A stretch of 64,000 bases of DNA from Arthrobacter sp. B6. Lineage in GTDB: Bacteria > Actinomycetota > Actinomycetes > Actinomycetales > Micrococcaceae. Where the stretch lies: assembly GCF_001663775.1 (NCBI RefSeq), contig NZ_KV467168.1, positions 286,420-350,419 on the forward strand. Reading direction: 5' to 3'. Of the stretch, positions 43,393 through 52,550 are shown piece by piece; position 1 is the first letter of the stretch, and every line of letters starts with the position of its first letter. A program made the translations under genes and the position numbers. The notes below the pieces were generated by a model. It was given only the letters and a program-made list of their open reading frames with translations. It did no database searches and was not told the DNA's origin.

Positions 43393-44283
43393 GTGAAAAT
43401 CACTCTGGACCGCATTGCGATTAACCCGCTCCAATGGATCGCAACCGATGACGGCTGGATAGACCCTGCCTTGGCGCCGTCCCTCGATGACCAGCTGCGC
43501 TTCATCAGCGAGGCAGGAATCCGGGCCGTGCATTCTGCAGTTCCTGCCGGAATGACTTCAGGCGATTACGCCGCCTGCCTCAAAGACCATGGGCTGGCTG
43601 CAGCCCCAGGCTACATAGCAGTTCTGCTGTCCGATGATCCGGCCCAGAACCTGATTATCGAAGAACGGATCAGGAAGATCAGTAGCGAGCATGCGGAACT
43701 GGACGTTCCCACCGTCTTCCTGGCTATGGGCATGGACAAGGAAGCCGCAAGAGTCCGCCGGCCGGGAGTTGGATACGACTTCGATGCCGACCGCCTGAAC
43801 AGGGCGCGTGACCTGCTGGCCAGTGCCGCAGAGACAGTCCGAAGCTTCGGCATTACCCCCGCGCTCCACCCGCACGTCGGCACGTGGGTGGAAACCGACC
43901 AGGAGACCCGCTTTGTGCTGGACAGCGTCGACAGTGGCGTCCTGGCCTTCGGCCCCGATATGGGGCATCTCGCGTGGGCAGGAGCCGATCCGGCCCAGCT
44001 GATCCGGGACTACGCGGACCGTGTAGCCGGCGTGCACGTCAAGGACTACCAGCAGGCCGTTCTTGACCAGGCCAAAGCTGAGGAATGGGACTATCGGCGA
44101 ACGGTTCGCGCAGGCATTTGGGCTGAGCCGGGTCAGGGCTCTAATGATCTCGACGGCGTCCTGGCCGCTCTGCCGGCCAATTACGACGGCTGGCTGGTCA
44201 TGGAAGTGGACCGTGGGGCGCAGGCGACACCGGAGGACAGCGTGCGGCTGTGTGCCGAATGGGCGGCTGGAATTGCTGTCTGA
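43393..44283 (+). CDS. Sugar phosphate isomerase/epimerase (xylose-isomerase-like TIM barrel)
   Basis: This is a 296-residue AP-endonuclease-2-type TIM barrel: INPLQWIATDDGWIDP at the start, ITPALHPHVGTWVE, GPDMGHLAWAGADP and VAGVHVKDYQQA, with the Glu and His residues that bind a metal in this family, and a closing VMEVDRG. It follows the oxidoreductase by 29 bp, a pairing common in inositol- and sugar-acid catabolism. A frameshifted paralogue lies at 55.4-56.3 kb. Confidence 0.85.
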   Translation: MKITLDRIAINPLQWIATDDGWIDPALAPSLDDQLRFISEAGIRAVHSAVPAGMTSGDYAACLKDHGLAAAPGYIAVLLSDDPAQNLIIEERIRKISSEHAELDVPTVFLAMGMDKEAARVRRPGVGYDFDADRLNRARDLLASAAETVRSFGITPALHPHVGTWVETDQETRFVLDSVDSGVLAFGPDMGHLAWAGADPAQLIRDYADRVAGVHVKDYQQAVLDQAKAEEWDYRRTVRAGIWAEPGQGSNDLDGVLAALPANYDGWLVMEVDRGAQATPEDSVRLCAEWAAGIAV

Positions 44284-45535
44284 CGACGCTAATCCCCAAC
44301 GCGGCCCCGTCGCTCGACGGCTCGAAGGCGCCACCGTCATTGACGGATCGGGGGCTGCGCCGCAGCGCGGCTGGACGGTCATCATCGGAGAGTCCGGGAC
44401 GATTTCCTACGCCGGGCCGGATGCTTCCGCACCGCCGCGTGATGACCGGTGCGTGGAGGACCTGTCGGGCCTCACTCTTCTGCCCGGACTCATCGACGCG
44501 CACGTCCATCTCTCGTTCGAGCCAGGCCAGGCGTTGACTGCCGCGCAGCGTGACCCGGTGCTCAATACGTTCGGCGTGGCCGAGCGGATGGGCCGAACGC
44601 TACTTTCTGGCATCACCACAGTGCGGGACCTTGGCGGCGTTCCTCAGGGATTTGCCACTGCCCAGGAAACAGACGTCATCGCCGGACCACGGATGCTTAC
44701 CGCGGGCAAGATACTGGGACACACCGGCGGCCACTGCGACTGCACCCTGCAGAACGGGATCAACGCCGCCGCCCATTTCACCACCATCGCCGACGACGAG
44801 ACGTCGCTGCGCGTTGCTGTCCGCACCCAGTTCCGGGACGGCGCCGACCTCATCAAGATCTGCGCAACCGGCGGAATGGGCAGCCCGCACGACGACCCCG
44901 ACGACGAGGACCTCAGCGAACACGAAATCCGCGCGGTCGTTGACGAGGCACGCCGGCATCGGGGCAAGAAGGTTGCGGCCCATGCACAGGGCACCGCCGG
45001 AATCCTCAACGCCATCCGGGGCGGGGTGGCCAGCATCGAGCACGGCTACGGCATAACTGACGAAGCCTGCGATCTGGCTTTGGAAAGCGGCGTGTTCCTG
45101 GTACCGACGTTGTCCACGTTATTCCACACCTCACCCACCGCCAGTGAGAAGCAACGCGACAAGAAGGCCCGCTGGGCCGAGCGGACGCGCATCAATATCG
45201 CCCGGGCCATTGAACGCGGGGTCCCCGTGGCCATGGGCACCGACGCCGGTGTCAGCCCTCACGGAGCCAACGCCCAGGAGCTCCAGTGGCTGGTGGATCT
45301 CGGCATGAAACCGCTCGATGCCATCACAGCGGCGACATCAAATGGCGCCCGGCTGCTGGGTGTTGACGGTGTCACCGGCACAATCAGGGCAGGGCTCCAA
45401 GCGGACCTGCTGGTGCTCTCGTCCAACCCCGCCGCTGATGTCTCGGTGCTGGGCGAACCGGAGAACATCCGGGTCATCATCCAGTCCGGCATCATCCGGA
45501 AGGACCTGCGAGCGGCGGGGACCGGCAACGCCTGA
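44273..45535 (+). CDS. Metal-dependent amidohydrolase (prolidase/imidazolonepropionase-like)
   Basis: This protein of about 420 residues has the amidohydrolase barrel: LIDAHVHLSF (HxH), ADLIKICATGGMGSP (probable carboxylated Lys), KVAAHAQGTAG and SIEHGYG (two His) and VAMGTDAGVSPHG (Asp). The best start is the TTG at 44273, which overlaps the isomerase stop by 11 bp; a longer frame would sit deep inside that gene. Relatives hydrolyse cyclic amides, Xaa-Pro dipeptides or lactone-like rings. Its place after the isomerase suggests ring opening of a sugar-derived or N-containing compound. Confidence 0.82.
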   Translation: MLSDDANPQRGPVARRLEGATVIDGSGAAPQRGWTVIIGESGTISYAGPDASAPPRDDRCVEDLSGLTLLPGLIDAHVHLSFEPGQALTAAQRDPVLNTFGVAERMGRTLLSGITTVRDLGGVPQGFATAQETDVIAGPRMLTAGKILGHTGGHCDCTLQNGINAAAHFTTIADDETSLRVAVRTQFRDGADLIKICATGGMGSPHDDPDDEDLSEHEIRAVVDEARRHRGKKVAAHAQGTAGILNAIRGGVASIEHGYGITDEACDLALESGVFLVPTLSTLFHTSPTASEKQRDKKARWAERTRINIARAIERGVPVAMGTDAGVSPHGANAQELQWLVDLGMKPLDAITAATSNGARLLGVDGVTGTIRAGLQADLLVLSSNPAADVSVLGEPENIRVIIQSGIIRKDLRAAGTGNA

Positions 45536-45572
45536 GATTGGCCAATAGTGTCAGAGCCTGTCCGCACGCGGA

Positions 45573-45608
45573 AAAGGCGCCCGGCTCCGTTAGGAGCTGG
45601 GCGCCTTT
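45573..45608. terminator. Bidirectional terminator between amidohydrolase and amidase genes
   Basis: 16-nt arms, 45573-45588 and 45593-45608, pair with one mismatch (AAAGGCGCCCGGCTCC) around the loop GTTA. The TTT at the end of the + transcript adds support. It lies between convergent genes. Confidence 0.85.
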
Positions 45609-45638
45609 CGGCTGTGTGGGGTGATGCCGTTACGGTGC

Positions 45639-47069
45639 TCAGCCCAACGCCATTGGGGAAACCGGCAGCGAGGGGAGTTCCCGCTCCTGAAGGTCGATGG
45701 CCAGCCGGATGACGGCGTCGTCCCCGTTCCTGTTTCCGATCAGGGCCATCCCTATGGGCATACCGCTCCTACTGCCCACGCCCGATGGCAAGGCCACCAC
45801 GGGGAAGCCCAGCAGCGGCCACTGCAGCACCAGCGCCCCCAGGGGCGGTTGTGCGGCGTCGGGGTCATAGCCGTGGCCACGCAGGGGCGCAAGCACGGGG
45901 GAAACCGGCTCAAGAACAGCGTCCAGGTGATGATGTTTCATCCATGCCCGCCAGGACTCCGACTCCCGCCGCCGGTTGTGTCGCGCCCGCTGGTACTCCC
46001 GCGATCGGGTATCCGGTGCGCTACGTGTCAGTGTGGCCCTCGTCGACGCCCGGTAAAGGGCGAGACGGTCCGAGTAGGCCCGGTGATGGAACTGCGCCTC
46101 CGCTTGGAAGATTGTCTCGAAATCTTCAACTCCTGCCAGGGGTGGCGGAAGTTCCACATGGACCAGTGACGCCCCGAGCCGAATCAAGGCCAGCTGCGTC
46201 TGCTCGTAGCCCTCGGCGACGTCAGGATCGAGATCGAGGGCGTCGGGACGGCTGGTCAGCGCGATGCGGCGACCCGTGAGCGGCCGGGCCTTGCCAGTAG
46301 CGGCGAACCCGTCGGGCCGTCCCCGGTCCCGGCCCTCCATGGCCGAGAGCAGCACAGCGGCATCGGCAACGGAACGCGCCATGGGTCCGGGCGTGTCAAA
46401 GGTCGGGGCAAGCGGATGAACCCCCACGGTTCCAATCCGGCCGGTGGAAGGACGAATCGCCGATATTCCGCAGAAGGCGGCCGGAACCCGTACCGACCCG
46501 CCGGTGTCGGTGCCGACTGCTGCAGGCACCATCCCAGCCGCAACGGCTGCCGCGGAACCGCCGCTGGAACCGCCAGGTGAAGCGGCGGCGTTCCAGGGGT
46601 TGCCGGACTGGTCGCAGGAGCCTGCGAAGGCAAACTCATGCGTATGCGTGTGGCCGACCAGGACGGCACCAGCATGGGCGAGGTTCTCCCACACCGTGCT
46701 GTTCACCCGTTCAGGCCGTTCGTTCAGGACGCGGCTCGACGCCGTCAGGGGAAGTCCCTGAACGGCAAAGATATCCTTGAGGCCGACGGGAATCCCTGTC
46801 ATCAGCGGAGAATCGCGGCCCCGGATGCCCAGCGTCCGGTCTGCCTCCCGGGCGGCCACCAAGGCTTTCTGGGGGTACAGCCGGACCCAGGCATTGATGC
46901 GAGAGGGGTCTCCATCGAAACTGGGCGGCCCGCCGTTGACGCGCGCGATTCTCGTTTGGCAGGCCGCCAGCAGTTCCACGGCTGAGTACTCCCGCGCGCG
47001 CAGGCCCCGCGCCGCCTGGACTATCCCAAGGTCTGCCAGTTCCGGCGTTGTGGCGTGGCAACTGGTCAC
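45639..47069 (-). CDS. Amidase-signature hydrolase
   Basis: This is a 476-residue amidase-signature enzyme. The catalytic Lys is in IPVGLKDIFAV, the Ser cluster in SPGGSSGGSAAAVAAG, and the nucleophile region in GTDTGGSVRVPAAFCG. The GTG start overlaps the stop of the upstream VOC gene (GTGA). It is the last gene of the second ABC operon, so it may act on an imported amide. It is a distant paralogue of the iacH-like gene. Confidence 0.82.
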   Translation of the reverse strand: MTSCHATTPELADLGIVQAARGLRAREYSAVELLAACQTRIARVNGGPPSFDGDPSRINAWVRLYPQKALVAAREADRTLGIRGRDSPLMTGIPVGLKDIFAVQGLPLTASSRVLNERPERVNSTVWENLAHAGAVLVGHTHTHEFAFAGSCDQSGNPWNAAASPGGSSGGSAAAVAAGMVPAAVGTDTGGSVRVPAAFCGISAIRPSTGRIGTVGVHPLAPTFDTPGPMARSVADAAVLLSAMEGRDRGRPDGFAATGKARPLTGRRIALTSRPDALDLDPDVAEGYEQTQLALIRLGASLVHVELPPPLAGVEDFETIFQAEAQFHHRAYSDRLALYRASTRATLTRSAPDTRSREYQRARHNRRRESESWRAWMKHHHLDAVLEPVSPVLAPLRGHGYDPDAAQPPLGALVLQWPLLGFPVVALPSGVGSRSGMPIGMALIGNRNGDDAVIRLAIDLQERELPSLPVSPMALG

Positions 47070-47920
47070 CGGCCCACCGCAACTTCCGCGGACTGTTCGT
47101 CGGTGCCGAACGCGGCGCTCGGCGACGCGCCTCCATGCAGGGGGAGCCGGTCAAGGAGTTCCACCTCGTTACCGTCAGGGTCGTGGACCAGTGCCATGGA
47201 GCCCGAGTTGCCGCGGGCAGGCCGCGGATATCCCGGGGCGGCACCGATGCCGTTCCGCGCAAGCGCGTTCAAGGCCTCGGGGACATCGGCCACGCAGAAG
47301 GCAATGTGGCCAATAAGCGAACCGGATCGCGGCGGGGTGTAGGAGTGAATTTCCAGGACGTCAGGCCCCATCGCGAGGTAGGAGACCTGATGCGCTGCGT
47401 TCGTTCCAGTCCCAAGGGGCAGGGTTTCCATGCCCATGGCGTCGCCGTAAAACGACGTGGCCGCGTCGTGGTTGGCTGCAGTGATGGAGAAGTGGTCAAG
47501 TACCGCCGGACCCGGCGGATCGGCCTCCGATGCTTGGGGCTTGCCTTCGCGCTCCAGGAGTTCTACCCGGATTCCGTTGGGGTCCAGGAGGAAGGCAACA
47601 CGGCCGCCGCCTGTTCCCGCCTGTGTTGGCGGTCTCCACGGTGTGGCGCCGGCTTCCGCGAGCAGCGAGTAATCGGCGTCGAGGTCATCGCTGATGAATC
47701 CAAGGTGATGCAGGCCCCGGTCGCCCCAGCTCGGATCCGGGGCGGGTCCGGAAATCAGCTCCACCAGGCCGCTGCCGAACCGGACGTAGGCGATTTCGTT
47801 TGGCCCGGCGGTGCGGACGCCCCGGAAGGTCACTGTCCCGCCCAAAGCGTTGCGGTAAAAGGACAATGACTTTCCCATGTCCTGTACGAACAGGCCGACG
47901 TGGTTCAGTTCCCGGATCAT
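47066..47920 (-). CDS. Two-domain VOC (glyoxalase/extradiol-type) protein
   Basis: This is a 284-residue protein with two VOC modules: LNHVGLFVQDMGKSLSFYRN with FLLDPNGIRVELLE, and LDHFSITAANHDAATSFYGD with LVHDPDGNEVELLD. Each module keeps the His and Glu positions used for metal binding. VOC enzymes range from glyoxalases to extradiol dioxygenases and epimerases. The ATG at 47920 overlaps the end of the broken oxidoreductase gene (ATGA). No substrate can be named. Confidence 0.8.
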   Translation of the reverse strand: MIRELNHVGLFVQDMGKSLSFYRNALGGTVTFRGVRTAGPNEIAYVRFGSGLVELISGPAPDPSWGDRGLHHLGFISDDLDADYSLLAEAGATPWRPPTQAGTGGGRVAFLLDPNGIRVELLEREGKPQASEADPPGPAVLDHFSITAANHDAATSFYGDAMGMETLPLGTGTNAAHQVSYLAMGPDVLEIHSYTPPRSGSLIGHIAFCVADVPEALNALARNGIGAAPGYPRPARGNSGSMALVHDPDGNEVELLDRLPLHGGASPSAAFGTDEQSAEVAVGR

Positions 47921-48794
47921 GATGTGGCCTGCAGTGACAGTCCCAGTTGCACTCGGCGGTTCTCCAGCATGGCGAACGAGGCCGTCACAACTGCCCGGCT
48001 GCCGTCGCTGAAGCCGAGGACGACATTGGCCCAGGTCTCCACATTTTCCCACTCGGAGATGATCCAACCATGTGCCGGAGACCTTCGGGCAGCGTCGGAT
48101 TCATGGAGGCGTGCCGTCTGGGCCGACACCCAGTCGACACCGATATGGACGCCGGCCAGGCTCGCCTCGAAGGTCTTCAAGTGGATCGCGGTGGCAATGG
48201 GGTGTGCGCCGAGTGTCATGAGAGATCCTCCACCGGCAGTGTCCCTGCGCCGGGCAGCGGTGAGTGGGAGCCGCTGTGCCCTTCTTCGGCCCGGATGTCC
48301 AGGATGGATCCTCCGGACGAAGCCAGGAGTTGTTTCGTCCGGGTCATGGCGGGAGCGTAGACCCAGTTCTCCGCGTAGCAGAAGGTCACACCGGCAGAGT
48401 TCACGGCGGCTTCGATGTCAACCATGGAGGCCCTGGTTCGTTCCACGTCGTCAACGGCGGTGCCGTTGGCATGCTCACCGAAGGATCCTGTCAGTGGCTT
48501 CTCGCAGATGACGTGTTTACCGGCGTTGGCGGCAGCTATCACCACGTCAGCGTGCGCCCCGCTCGGGACGCAGACACACACCACATCGATCTGCGGCTGT
48601 GCCAGGAGTTCTGCAATGCTGCCAAACACGTCCGGGATTCCGTGGCGACGAGCTAAGTTTTCGGCCCGCTGACGGTTTCCTCCGACGATGCCGACGAGTC
48701 TGACATCGGTCCCCGTGACACGTTTAAGAGCCTCGGCGTGGAAATCTGCCGCGAAGCCCGCGCCGATGATGCCCACGTTCAGGGTTTTTTTCAA
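47917..48794 (-). pseudogene. Gfo/Idh/MocA oxidoreductase, frameshifted and truncated
   Basis: The first 180 residues are good (VGIIGAGFAADFHAEAL, VICEKPLTGSFG, GGSILDIRAEEGHSGSH). A frameshift near 48238-48250 then breaks the frame, and it resumes as AGGGSLMTLGAHP down to VTASFAML. The last 90 or so residues of the family are absent; the frame stops where the VOC gene begins. The start is TTG at 48794. Given the intact ABC genes upstream and the overlap with the VOC gene, the operon is still read through this wreck. Confidence 0.8.
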
Positions 48795-48859
48795 GGTGAT
48801 CCGTTCAATGATTCCGGCGCGGCGGCGGTGATGAGGACCTGCCGGGAAGTGATGGTTTT

Positions 48860-49768
48860 CTAAGCGCCAATCCGGGTTGCCTCACGCTGGGCTGCGTCAA
48901 ATTGCTTCCGGGCGGCCCTCCTCACAGCCTGGCGTTGGGGGTCCGGCACGGGGGCTGCCAGGAGCAGCCGCCGGGTGTATGCCTCCACGGGATGGGCAGT
49001 GACCACGGCCGCATCACCGGTCTCGACGATGCCTCCCTTGTACATGACCGCAACACGGTGGCTGATGTAGCGGACAACGGAGAGGTCATGGGTCACGAAG
49101 AGGTACGCGACGCCTGTCCGCTCTTGTATCTCGATGAAGAGATCCAGGACGCGGGACTGATTCGACAGGTCCAGGGCGCTGACGGGTTCGTCGCAGACGA
49201 TCAGGCGGGGATCCCGGCACAGTGCGCGGGCAATCGCAATCCGTTGGCGCTGTCCGCCGGAGAACTCCCGGGGGAGCCGCTGGGCGGCGTCGGACGGCAG
49301 GTACACCTGGTCGAGCAGGTCCCGGACGCGCTTTTCAGCGGCTGCCCTGCCCGTTCCGGACATCAGCAGCGGTTCACTCAGGATGTCCAGCACCGTCAGC
49401 GCCGGGTTCAGGGACGTGTAAGGGTCTTGGAAGACAACTTGAATCTCATCACTGAGGGAGCGCCTCTCGGATCGCCTCATCGAGGAGATCTCCCGCCCGT
49501 CATAAACGATCGACCCGCCGGTCACGGGAGCGAGGCCGAGGACGGCACGCCCCAGTGTCGTTTTTCCTGATCCCGATTCACCAACGATTCCCACGGTTTC
49601 ACCGGCCTGGACGTCCAAGGACACTCCATCCAGCGCGACGAACCCGGCTCTGCGCCATTTCTTGGACGGGTACTCCACTCTGATGTTGTCCACGCGGAGC
49701 AACGGGTTTCCCCCGCCGTCCCCGGATGTTCCGGCGGGCAGTTCGAGATTTGTCATGTCGGTTCCCAT
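48860..49768 (-). CDS. Peptide/oligosaccharide-type ABC transporter ATPase (DppF-like)
   Basis: This is a 302-residue ATPase: [54 protein letters not shown] and VTHDLSVV. It is closely similar over its whole length to the ATPase at 28091, so the two transporters are paralogous. Its ATG touches the stop of the fused permease-ATPase (TGATG). Confidence 0.85.
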   Translation of the reverse strand: MGTDMTNLELPAGTSGDGGGNPLLRVDNIRVEYPSKKWRRAGFVALDGVSLDVQAGETVGIVGESGSGKTTLGRAVLGLAPVTGGSIVYDGREISSMRRSERRSLSDEIQVVFQDPYTSLNPALTVLDILSEPLLMSGTGRAAAEKRVRDLLDQVYLPSDAAQRLPREFSGGQRQRIAIARALCRDPRLIVCDEPVSALDLSNQSRVLDLFIEIQERTGVAYLFVTHDLSVVRYISHRVAVMYKGGIVETGDAAVVTAHPVEAYTRRLLLAAPVPDPQRQAVRRAARKQFDAAQREATRIGA

Positions 49769-51573
49769 CAGGCGGTCCGGTCCCGGCGCCCGACGGCGGG
49801 CCCCTTCAGTGCGGTGCGTGGTTTTGCGTCTTCCAGAGTGGAAGCAAGCAGCATCCTGGTGTAGTCGGCCTGCGGATTCGCGAAAAGCTCAGCCACGTCG
49901 GCTGTTTCTACGAGTTTTCCGGAACGCATGACAGTTACCCGGTCACAGATATCTGCGACCACGCCAAAGTCATGCGTCACCAGGATGACTCCCATATTGC
50001 GTTCGTCCTGCAGGGAACGGATGAGGTCGAGAATCTCTGCCTGGACGGTCACGTCAAGCGCGGTCGTCGGTTCGTCCGCGATCAGCAAATCCGGGTCGCA
50101 CGAAACAGCACCGGCAATGAGAACGCGCTGTGCCATGCCCCCAGAGATCTGATGCGGATAGGAATCGAAGACCCTTCCCGGTTCGGTGATGCCAACCCTT
50201 TCGAGGAGCGAGAGAACCTTTGCTTTGGCTGCCCGCGCCGAGATGCGAAGATGCTGGCGCACGGGTTCAACAAGCTGCGATCCGACGGTGAAGGACGGGT
50301 CCAGGTTGGACATGGGTTCCTGAGGGATATAGGCGATCCGCTTGCCGCGGAACCGGTTCATGGCACCCCGGCCCAACCCACCCAGTTCGTCGCCGTCGAA
50401 CCTGATGCCATCTGCCTGCATGCCCGCTTCCGGCGGGAGAAGTCCCAGAAGGGAGAAAGCCGTCTGGGACTTGCCCGAGCCGGATTCGCCGACCAGTCCG
50501 AGGACCTTGCCGCGCTCCACCACGAGGGAGACACCATCCACGACGGTCCTCGTGCCGCCGTCGACCGGGTAGGTCACTTTGAGGTTGTCCACCCGGAGCA
50601 GCTCGGCTCCAAGATTACGCACCGCAGGCTTTGCTGATTTGGCTCCGCGGGCGGGCCTCACGGATGTCTTTGGCCGCTGAACGGAACTCTTCTGCCGGAC
50701 CTTTTTGCCGCCCAATGCGTCCCGAAGCGCATTGGCGAGCAGAGCCAACGAGGTCGTCGTCAGGCAGATGGCAAGCGCCGGCCAAAGGAGCAGCATAGGG
50801 GCGGTGTAGATATTGGCGAAGGCGTCGTTAAGCATGGCGCCCCAGCTTGTTTCCGACGGTGAGCCCAGGCCAAGGAACGCCAGGCCCGCCTGGATGCTGA
50901 TGGCAACACCGAATATCTGGGCCGCCTGAATGATGGAGGGAGCCTGGACCACCGGCAGAATATGGCGCCGCATGATCCTGCCGTCAGTCAGCCCGGACAC
51001 TCTGGCAGCGTCAACATACAGCTCTTCACGAACTGACACAACGGAGGCCCGGATGAGCCTGTACACCGATGGTGAAATGATCAGGCCCAGAACGGCCATG
51101 GCCACGTACGTGCTCTGGCTGACAGCAGCCATGACCACCAGCAGCACGATAATCGCCGGGACGGCCATCATGAAGTTGCTGGCCCACGACAGGATGGCAT
51201 CAGCTTTTCCTCGGTAGTAGCCGCCAAGCAGGCCGGCAGGGATACCCACGGCGAACGCTACAGCGACAGCAACGAGGGCTGCTGCGAGGCTGGTCCGTGC
51301 CCCGTAGAGCAGTTGTGCCCACACGTCCCGGCCGACGCCGTCGGCTCCAAGCGGATGATCAGGGCCCATGGGCGCCAGTGTGTCGAAAAGAGATGACCTT
51401 ATCGGGTCGTGGCTCGTCAGGACGGGTGCAAGGACACTGGCTGCCGCCAACAGCGCCAGGATGACCAGCGCTGCAACCGCGACGGGATCATGCAGCAGCC
51501 GGACCATCAGGTGGCGGCGGCGTACAGGCGCGCTGGGGACAACGACAAGTCCGTCGGTAGGGGGGACACTCAT
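49768..51573 (-). CDS. Fused DppC-type permease and DppD-type ATPase (second system)
   Basis: This is a 601-residue fusion with a permease half (LLHDPVAVAALVILALLAAAS; loop [20 protein letters not shown]), a Lys/Arg-rich linker (about residues 290-325) and an ATPase half ([49 protein letters not shown]). It has the same architecture as the protein at 28948-30813. The ATG at 51573 (MSVPPTDG) overlaps the DppB-like stop (ATGA); a start nine codons earlier is less likely. Confidence 0.86.
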   Translation of the reverse strand: MSVPPTDGLVVVPSAPVRRRHLMVRLLHDPVAVAALVILALLAAASVLAPVLTSHDPIRSSLFDTLAPMGPDHPLGADGVGRDVWAQLLYGARTSLAAALVAVAVAFAVGIPAGLLGGYYRGKADAILSWASNFMMAVPAIIVLLVVMAAVSQSTYVAMAVLGLIISPSVYRLIRASVVSVREELYVDAARVSGLTDGRIMRRHILPVVQAPSIIQAAQIFGVAISIQAGLAFLGLGSPSETSWGAMLNDAFANIYTAPMLLLWPALAICLTTTSLALLANALRDALGGKKVRQKSSVQRPKTSVRPARGAKSAKPAVRNLGAELLRVDNLKVTYPVDGGTRTVVDGVSLVVERGKVLGLVGESGSGKSQTAFSLLGLLPPEAGMQADGIRFDGDELGGLGRGAMNRFRGKRIAYIPQEPMSNLDPSFTVGSQLVEPVRQHLRISARAAKAKVLSLLERVGITEPGRVFDSYPHQISGGMAQRVLIAGAVSCDPDLLIADEPTTALDVTVQAEILDLIRSLQDERNMGVILVTHDFGVVADICDRVTVMRSGKLVETADVAELFANPQADYTRMLLASTLEDAKPRTALKGPAVGRRDRTA

Positions 51574-52511
51574 TCGGCACGCACCTTTGGATTCAGCCAA
51601 CCGTAGGCCAGGTCGGCGACGAGATTTACTGCCACCACGAGCAGGACCATGACGATGACGACTCCGAGCACCACCGGCGCGTCGCCTTGTACTGCGGCTG
51701 CCGTGGCCAAGCTGCCGATCCCGCGGAGTCCGAAGACCTTTTCCACGATGACCGCGCCGCCCACCAGGCCGATGAATTGGAGTGACAGCACTGTGAGCGC
51801 AGGCGGAGCTGCGTTCCGCAGCGCGTGTTTGAAGACAATGCTGTTTTCAGTCAGTCCGCGGCTGCGGAGCGTACGGACGTAGTCCCTTTGCAGTACGTCG
51901 AACATCGAGCCGCGCAGCTGCAATGTTGTGGCCGCGATGGCGCCGAATGCAAGCGCTATGGAGGGAAGCGTGATGGACCGCAGCCATTCGACAACCGAGC
52001 GTTGGTAGGGCACGTATCCGGTGGCGGGCAGCCAGCCGAAGTTGACGGCAATCACAAGCGCCAGTGCCAAGGCCACAAGGAATCCGGGGACAGCATCGGC
52101 AAGTACTGCGGAGAATTGCACGGTCTTGTCGAACCAGCCTGCCCGCACAGCGGCAAGCGATCCGAGCACGACGCTGACGAGGGCTGAAATGATCAGGGCG
52201 CCCAGAATGATGGAAAGAGTGACTGGGAGCGCTGTCTGGAGCGTCGTGCCTACCGGGACCGTGGTGAACCAGGATTTACCCAGGTCTCCTGTCAGCGTGG
52301 CACCCAGCCATTCGATGTAGCGAAGCGCTAGGGGCTCGTCCAAGCCCAGTTCGGTTGCCTTGGCCCAGGCCTGCTCCGGCGTCGCGGTTTCTCCTACGAT
52401 GTTGCGCGCGATGTCGGCTCCCGTGAAATTCAGCATGACAAATGTTGCGCTGGCAACGAGAAGTACAAGGGTGATTCCGGCTAACAGGCGCCGGAGCAGA
52501 AACGAGACCAT
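51570..52511 (-). CDS. DppB-type ABC transporter permease (second system)
   Basis: This is a 313-residue permease beginning MVSFLLRRLLAGITLVLLVA, with the ATPase-contact loop DYVRTLRSRGLTENSI and about six membrane spans. It lies 39 bp after the binding-protein gene and is coupled to the fused permease-ATPase. Confidence 0.85.
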   Translation of the reverse strand: MVSFLLRRLLAGITLVLLVASATFVMLNFTGADIARNIVGETATPEQAWAKATELGLDEPLALRYIEWLGATLTGDLGKSWFTTVPVGTTLQTALPVTLSIILGALIISALVSVVLGSLAAVRAGWFDKTVQFSAVLADAVPGFLVALALALVIAVNFGWLPATGYVPYQRSVVEWLRSITLPSIALAFGAIAATTLQLRGSMFDVLQRDYVRTLRSRGLTENSIVFKHALRNAAPPALTVLSLQFIGLVGGAVIVEKVFGLRGIGSLATAAAVQGDAPVVLGVVIVMVLLVVAVNLVADLAYGWLNPKVRAE

Positions 52512-52550
52512 GGCATCCTCCTTTGTAGGTTGCGGCCCGAATTAGCTGGA

